Below are positions 5,868 to 8,966 of a stretch of DNA of 8,966 nucleotides, in pieces. Made by a program: the position numbers and the translations under genes. The stretch comes from Polyangiaceae bacterium. Lineage in GTDB: Bacteria > Myxococcota_A > Polyangia > Polyangiales > Polyangiaceae. The DNA is taken from NCBI GenBank assembly GCA_025934595.1, contig JAICXU010000082.1, positions 1 to 8,966 of the forward strand, in the 5' to 3' direction. The notes below the pieces were generated by a model. The model saw nothing but the letters and a program-made list of their open reading frames with translations, ran no database searches and had not been told where the DNA came from. Every line of letters begins with the position of its first letter. Position 1 is the stretch's first letter.

Positions 5868-7538
5868 TTACTCCACGCACTTCGCACCGACCCACGGCGA
5901 AAACTCGAGATACGAATGCGCGCTCGATTCCCGATGCGCTTTTTCGATCGCATCCACAAGCGCTTGTTTTTTCGGCCAATCCTTCTTGATGGCATAGAGA
6001 TGAAAATGAAAGAAACGACTCGCGAAGCGCACCGCGTAGACGTCGTAACGGGCGCGCTCGTCGTTCAAGAAGCCCTCCGTGGCCGTGGCCGCGACGAAAA
6101 CATTTTGGAGCTTCAAACGATCGTAAGGCGGGAGGTCATCGCCCATGAGCGGCCACACGACGGGCGGGATGTGCGCGGGGAGCGCGTCGTCGATGTGAAT
6201 GACGTCTTTGCCGTCGTCCGGGATCGTGGGCTCGATGATCGACCCTGCGGGATGGATCATCACGACGTCGGGATCGAACGCGCGCAACAATTTTCGTGAC
6301 GGCGGAGCGAGCGCCGTCTCCTTCGTGTTGAGACCGACCAGATCGAGCGTGGGACCGCGCGCGAAATAGAGGACGCGACCCGCTTCGGTCGCCGCGATGT
6401 GCGTCGAAGAATCGGTGAGCGCGCCGAGATCGTGCGAGAGCGCGTTCGGATAATTGCCGTAGAACGCGTCGTCGTATTCGAAGCGAGCAAGTCGAAACAT
6501 CGGAAAACACGCTACGACGAGCGCGATCGCGCACGCGCCGATGCGAAGGGACGATCTTTTTTCCACGCGGCTCGCGGCGAGCAGCTCGATCACGAGCCAG
6601 AGGATCGCGAGCGCGGCAGGCGCCTCGAACCGATTCATGATGTTTTGCGAGGGCACCGAAGGCACGAAGCTCGCGACGTGAACGAGGAACGGAACGAGCC
6701 CGATGCCGAGCGCGCGAATTCGCGTCGCATCGCGCTTGCGCAGGCGGCCGAGGAGCACGCGTGCGAGAACGGCGACGATCGTGAGTGGCGCGAGAGTCGA
6801 TTCCATCCAATCGATCGTCACGTCGAGACCCGGCGGCAAGCCGCCGTAGTGCTCTTTCACGTAGAGCGGCAGCGGCAATAGGCTTCCGAAGTATCGCCAG
6901 CGCCAGACGAAATACGTCATGCCGATGACCACGGCGATCGCCGCGCGCACGATCAGATCCCGCAGAACCCCTATTTTTCTCGCTCGAAATGCGGCCACGA
7001 GGGTGAGGCCCGCGCCGAGAATGACGCCGTCCGGACGAACGAGCCCGAGAAGAATCGCGTAGAGCGGCACGTCGCGCGTTTTTTTCGCCGACGCGGAGAC
7101 GAGCCGATCAAGGGTCACGAGCGCCAATGCGGAGTACAGCATCGCGGAGAAGCCGCGAAATCCGGCGACCGCGGCCGGTGATGCAAAAAGCAGGATCGCG
7201 CCGACCCAGCGAGCCGCTCGCGCGCGAACGTCACGACGTGGTCGGCGCGAAAGAAAAATGCGCGCCGCGAAGAAGAAGCCGACCGCGTTGAGCGCCGCGG
7301 CGGCGAGCGCGACGTCGAGGGTCAAGGAGCGTGCGCCGGCGAGCGCGATCATCCACAAAAAATCGGTGGCGCCCTCCGCATGCGGCCCGCCGGGATAGAA
7401 CGCGATGCCGTGCCCACACGCGAGATCGTTCGCGTACTTGAAGAGAATGAACGCGTCCTCGTGCGGGAATCCGAACGAGAGCACCGCGATTTGCAGCACG
7501 AAATAAAGGGCTGCGAGAACGCCCGCCGAGCGTTTCAA
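5868..7538 (-). CDS. Polytopic membrane protein, GT-C glycosyltransferase-like
   Basis: The 556-residue integral membrane protein begins with a transmembrane helix (about 5-23). A first outer loop follows with HEDAFILFKYANDLACGHGI (26-45) and the PGG...EGATDFLW block (49-62). This pattern (acidic pair, then F-x-Y-A-x-x-L-x-x-G-x-G, P-G, E-G-x-T-x-F-L-W) is typical of GT-C enzymes that use polyprenyl-phosphate sugars, such as AftB-like and GT39-like proteins. The acidic pair Glu27-Asp28 is the likely catalytic site. Further hydrophobic helices occur around 74-95, 111-128, 160-184, 195-212, 250-264, 276-294, 305-321 and 332-348. A soluble C-terminal domain of about 200 residues follows, containing GPTLDLVGLN (395-404), a block seen in related proteins. 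The donor and acceptor sugars are unknown. The start is TTG at 7538, giving a KR-first N-terminus; an in-frame stop 12 bp upstream excludes a longer start. It converges on the TonB-like gene with no gap. Confidence 0.72.
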   Translation of the reverse strand: MKRSAGVLAALYFVLQIAVLSFGFPHEDAFILFKYANDLACGHGIAFYPGGPHAEGATDFLWMIALAGARSLTLDVALAAAALNAVGFFFAARIFLSRRPRRDVRARAARWVGAILLFASPAAVAGFRGFSAMLYSALALVTLDRLVSASAKKTRDVPLYAILLGLVRPDGVILGAGLTLVAAFRARKIGVLRDLIVRAAIAVVIGMTYFVWRWRYFGSLLPLPLYVKEHYGGLPPGLDVTIDWMESTLAPLTIVAVLARVLLGRLRKRDATRIRALGIGLVPFLVHVASFVPSVPSQNIMNRFEAPAALAILWLVIELLAASRVEKRSSLRIGACAIALVVACFPMFRLARFEYDDAFYGNYPNALSHDLGALTDSSTHIAATEAGRVLYFARGPTLDLVGLNTKETALAPPSRKLLRAFDPDVVMIHPAGSIIEPTIPDDGKDVIHIDDALPAHIPPVVWPLMGDDLPPYDRLKLQNVFVAATATEGFLNDERARYDVYAVRFASRFFHFHLYAIKKDWPKKQALVDAIEKAHRESSAHSYLEFSPWVGAKCVE

Positions 7539-7591
7539 GAGACGCGGGTCTTAGCGCGCATGCCCGTCACGCGTCCAGAGTAGGCGCGCAT
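7535..7591 (-). other. Possible leader peptide reading through the 30-bp repeats into the TTG start
   Basis: An ATG at 7591 opens a frame of 18 codons (MRAYSGRVTGMRAKTRVS); a second ATG one repeat later (7561) opens the last eight. Because the repeat is 30 bp, the frame is kept and the peptide contains two RVTGMRA-like units if read from further upstream. The TGA stop (7537-7535) overlaps the TTG start of the downstream membrane-protein gene as TTGA, an arrangement used for termination-reinitiation coupling. No strong Shine-Dalgarno precedes either ATG, and a frame this short can be chance. Translation is unproven. Confidence 0.2.
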
Positions 7592-7640
7592 GCCCGTCAC
7601 GCGTGCAGAGGAGGCGGCGCTGCCCGTCGCGCATCTCTAG
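7551..7640. repeat. 30-bp direct tandem repeat, about three copies
   Basis: Three consecutive 30-bp units fill most of the gap between the two membrane-protein genes: 7551-7580, 7581-7610 and 7611-7640. Units one and two agree at 27 of 30 positions and share the core GCGCATGCCCGTCACGCGT (at 7556 and 7586). Unit three is more diverged (about 19 of 30) but keeps TGCCCGTC in register. The core contains the small palindromes GCATGC and ACGCGT. There are no spacers, so it is not a CRISPR array, and I see no strong hairpin followed by a T run, so it is not an obvious terminator. Confidence 0.85.
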
Positions 7641-7641
7641 A

Positions 7642-8966
7642 TCAGGGGTTGCTTTCGTCGGTGGCGACGGTCTCCGGCGCGTCGGAGCGCTCGAAGATCC
7701 ACAGACGGTCCTCGTGGAACGTCATGCGATATTTCGGCGGGACCATGCCGATGACGTCCGGCGACGGATCCCACATGAGCACGTGGTCGAAGCGCGGCGT
7801 CGCGTCGTCCCAGAACTCGCGCCACAAGTTGCGCCATGCGCCGTCGCAATCGCTCTCGGCGACTCCGCCCGAGCGGAGCACGTCGCACACCCAGGCCTTG
7901 GAGTTCATGCTCGGCGCGAATCCTTCGAGCACGAGATGGTTGAAGCGCGGCGGCGGCGGCTCTTTGTACATGACCGGGAAGCTCCGCGAGTGCGCGAAGA
8001 GCAGCGGCGCGCTCGTGTTCTTCTCCATCACGTAGAAGCCCCACGCGTGGAGCAAGCTGCGCGTATTTTCGCTCGTGAGCTTGCGCGTGAAGATGAGCGG
8101 CAAGAGCTTCGAGCCCTCGGGCACCGCCGAGATGCCGGCCGTGAACTTCGCGCGATCGCGATCGAGGCGAACGTAGTCGACGCCCATGCCGGCGAAGTAG
8201 AGCGTGCTCGCGAGGCCGAGAAGAGCCACGAGGCGCTTGTCGAGGCGGTCGGGAAGTCGAACGAGCGCGGCGATCCAAAGGAACGGAACGAAGCGCGAGT
8301 TGACGTGAAACCAGTTGGTCGCGATGTACGGCAAAAACACGAAGAACCCGAGCAGCGCGACGCACGCGAGAGGCGAGAAGAAGAGCACCTTCTGATGGCG
8401 CGCGCGGAGACCGATGATGCCGAGCACGACGCACGTGAAGAACGTGGAGATCTCGAGCCACGTGAAGCCGTAAAACCACTCCGCCCACAAGTTGTAGAGG
8501 AGCTCCCACGCGGGGAGGAGCTGGCCGAGACGGACGTAGCCGGTCATCGCGCCGACGGGCTCGGTGAGCTGCATCACGACGGAGATGCACGCGAGCAAAA
8601 GCGCGGGAATTTGCGGCAAAACGAGCAGCTTCAGATCGGCAAAGGCGTTACGCCATGCCGCGCGAAGACCGACCGTGCGCGCTTCCAGAAGCTGCGTGGC
8701 CACGTGCACGCTGACGAGCAGGTGCACCATGAGGAGCGCGAAACAATGCGCGTACCACGTGAGGAGCGTCGCCGCGCAAATGGCGACCGCATTCCACAGC
8801 GTCGGTTTTTCCAGGCGCGCCTTCAGCAACATCAACACGACGAGCGCGAGCGGCACGCCGAGCGCGAAGTCGAGCATGCCCATCGACACGAACCAGTTGT
8901 GCACCATCGGTCCGAGAAAGAGCGACGCGACGAGCATCTTCCGGCGATTGCCGAAGCGCAGCACGA
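7642..8966 (-). CDS. Polytopic membrane protein with C-terminal outer domain, N-terminus outside window
   Basis: At least 440 residues are visible. The frame is open to the right edge, and the GTG at 8964 is only the first possible start inside the window. The visible part begins inside a membrane domain, with MLDFALGVPLALVVLMLL (30-47) preceded by another hydrophobic helix (about 10-28), so the real start is probably upstream. Further helices lie around 57-84, 112-131, 172-187, 193-214, 222-236 and 246-261. A soluble region of about 175 residues (265-440) ends the protein. It contains Cys359 and Cys373, a PPPPRFNHLVLEG stretch (336-348) and several Trp-rich segments. I recognise no catalytic motif. 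The layout (many helices, then an outer domain) resembles GT-C-type glycosyltransferases or related envelope proteins and mirrors the neighbour at 5868-7538, but there is no clear sequence match between the two. It is on the same strand as that neighbour, 103 bp upstream of it. Confidence 0.65.
   Translation of the reverse strand, partial: VLRFGNRRKMLVASLFLGPMVHNWFVSMGMLDFALGVPLALVVLMLLKARLEKPTLWNAVAICAATLLTWYAHCFALLMVHLLVSVHVATQLLEARTVGLRAAWRNAFADLKLLVLPQIPALLLACISVVMQLTEPVGAMTGYVRLGQLLPAWELLYNLWAEWFYGFTWLEISTFFTCVVLGIIGLRARHQKVLFFSPLACVALLGFFVFLPYIATNWFHVNSRFVPFLWIAALVRLPDRLDKRLVALLGLASTLYFAGMGVDYVRLDRDRAKFTAGISAVPEGSKLLPLIFTRKLTSENTRSLLHAWGFYVMEKNTSAPLLFAHSRSFPVMYKEPPPPRFNHLVLEGFAPSMNSKAWVCDVLRSGGVAESDCDGAWRNLWREFWDDATPRFDHVLMWDPSPDVIGMVPPKYRMTFHEDRLWIFERSDAPETVATDESNP

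Noticed and set aside
7551..7640. A CRISPR array or intrinsic terminator in the repeat region
   Set aside because: The units are back to back with no variable spacers, and I found no strong GC hairpin followed by a T run on either strand.

Overview
The window is dense, high-G+C bacterial DNA. The gene styles (TonB-like periplasmic protein, lipoprotein metallophosphoesterase, GT-C-like membrane proteins with large outer domains), the weak Shine-Dalgarno signals and the long antisense reading frames suggest a deltaproteobacterium or myxobacterium (Myxococcota). This is an inference from style, not a proven identity. I saw no rRNA, tRNA, CRISPR array, transposase or phage gene.

Layout. The left half (1-5021) is a run of four minus-strand genes. 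In transcription order they are: malQ (GH77 4-alpha-glucanotransferase), glgX (GH13 glycogen debranching enzyme, starting 2 bp after the malQ stop), a pyridoxamine-5'-phosphate-oxidase-like FMN split-barrel protein, and a lipoprotein metallophosphoesterase cut off by the left edge. Across an 81-bp divergent gap, a plus-strand gene (5103-5867) encodes a membrane-anchored TonB-like C-terminal-domain protein. It meets, stop codon against stop codon with no spacer, a minus-strand polytopic membrane protein of GT-C glycosyltransferase type (5868-7538). Upstream of that gene lies a 103-bp gap filled by about three copies of a 30-bp tandem repeat. The right edge holds a second polytopic membrane protein on the minus strand, whose N-terminus lies outside the window.

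How they fit together. MalQ and GlgX form a clear functional pair in cytoplasmic glycogen and malto-oligosaccharide turnover: GlgX removes branches from glycogen and MalQ disproportionates the resulting short glucans. The other genes look like envelope functions: a lipoprotein phosphoesterase, a TonB-like protein and two membrane proteins likely to act on lipid-linked sugars or surface glycans. Nothing ties them to the glycogen pair except position.

I did not find convincing evidence of a novel multi-gene system. The most interesting signals are at the level of sites. One is a pair of adjacent perfect palindromes in the malQ/TonB-like divergent gap. Another is the 30-bp tandem repeat, which can be read as a ten-codon peptide repeat ending in a TTGA overlap with the TTG start of the next gene. 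A third is a six-G homopolymer at the malQ start that leaves the true start codon in doubt. A fourth is a 14-bp tandem duplication in which a single base difference creates the glgX stop codon. No stretch over 300 bases lacks a gene.
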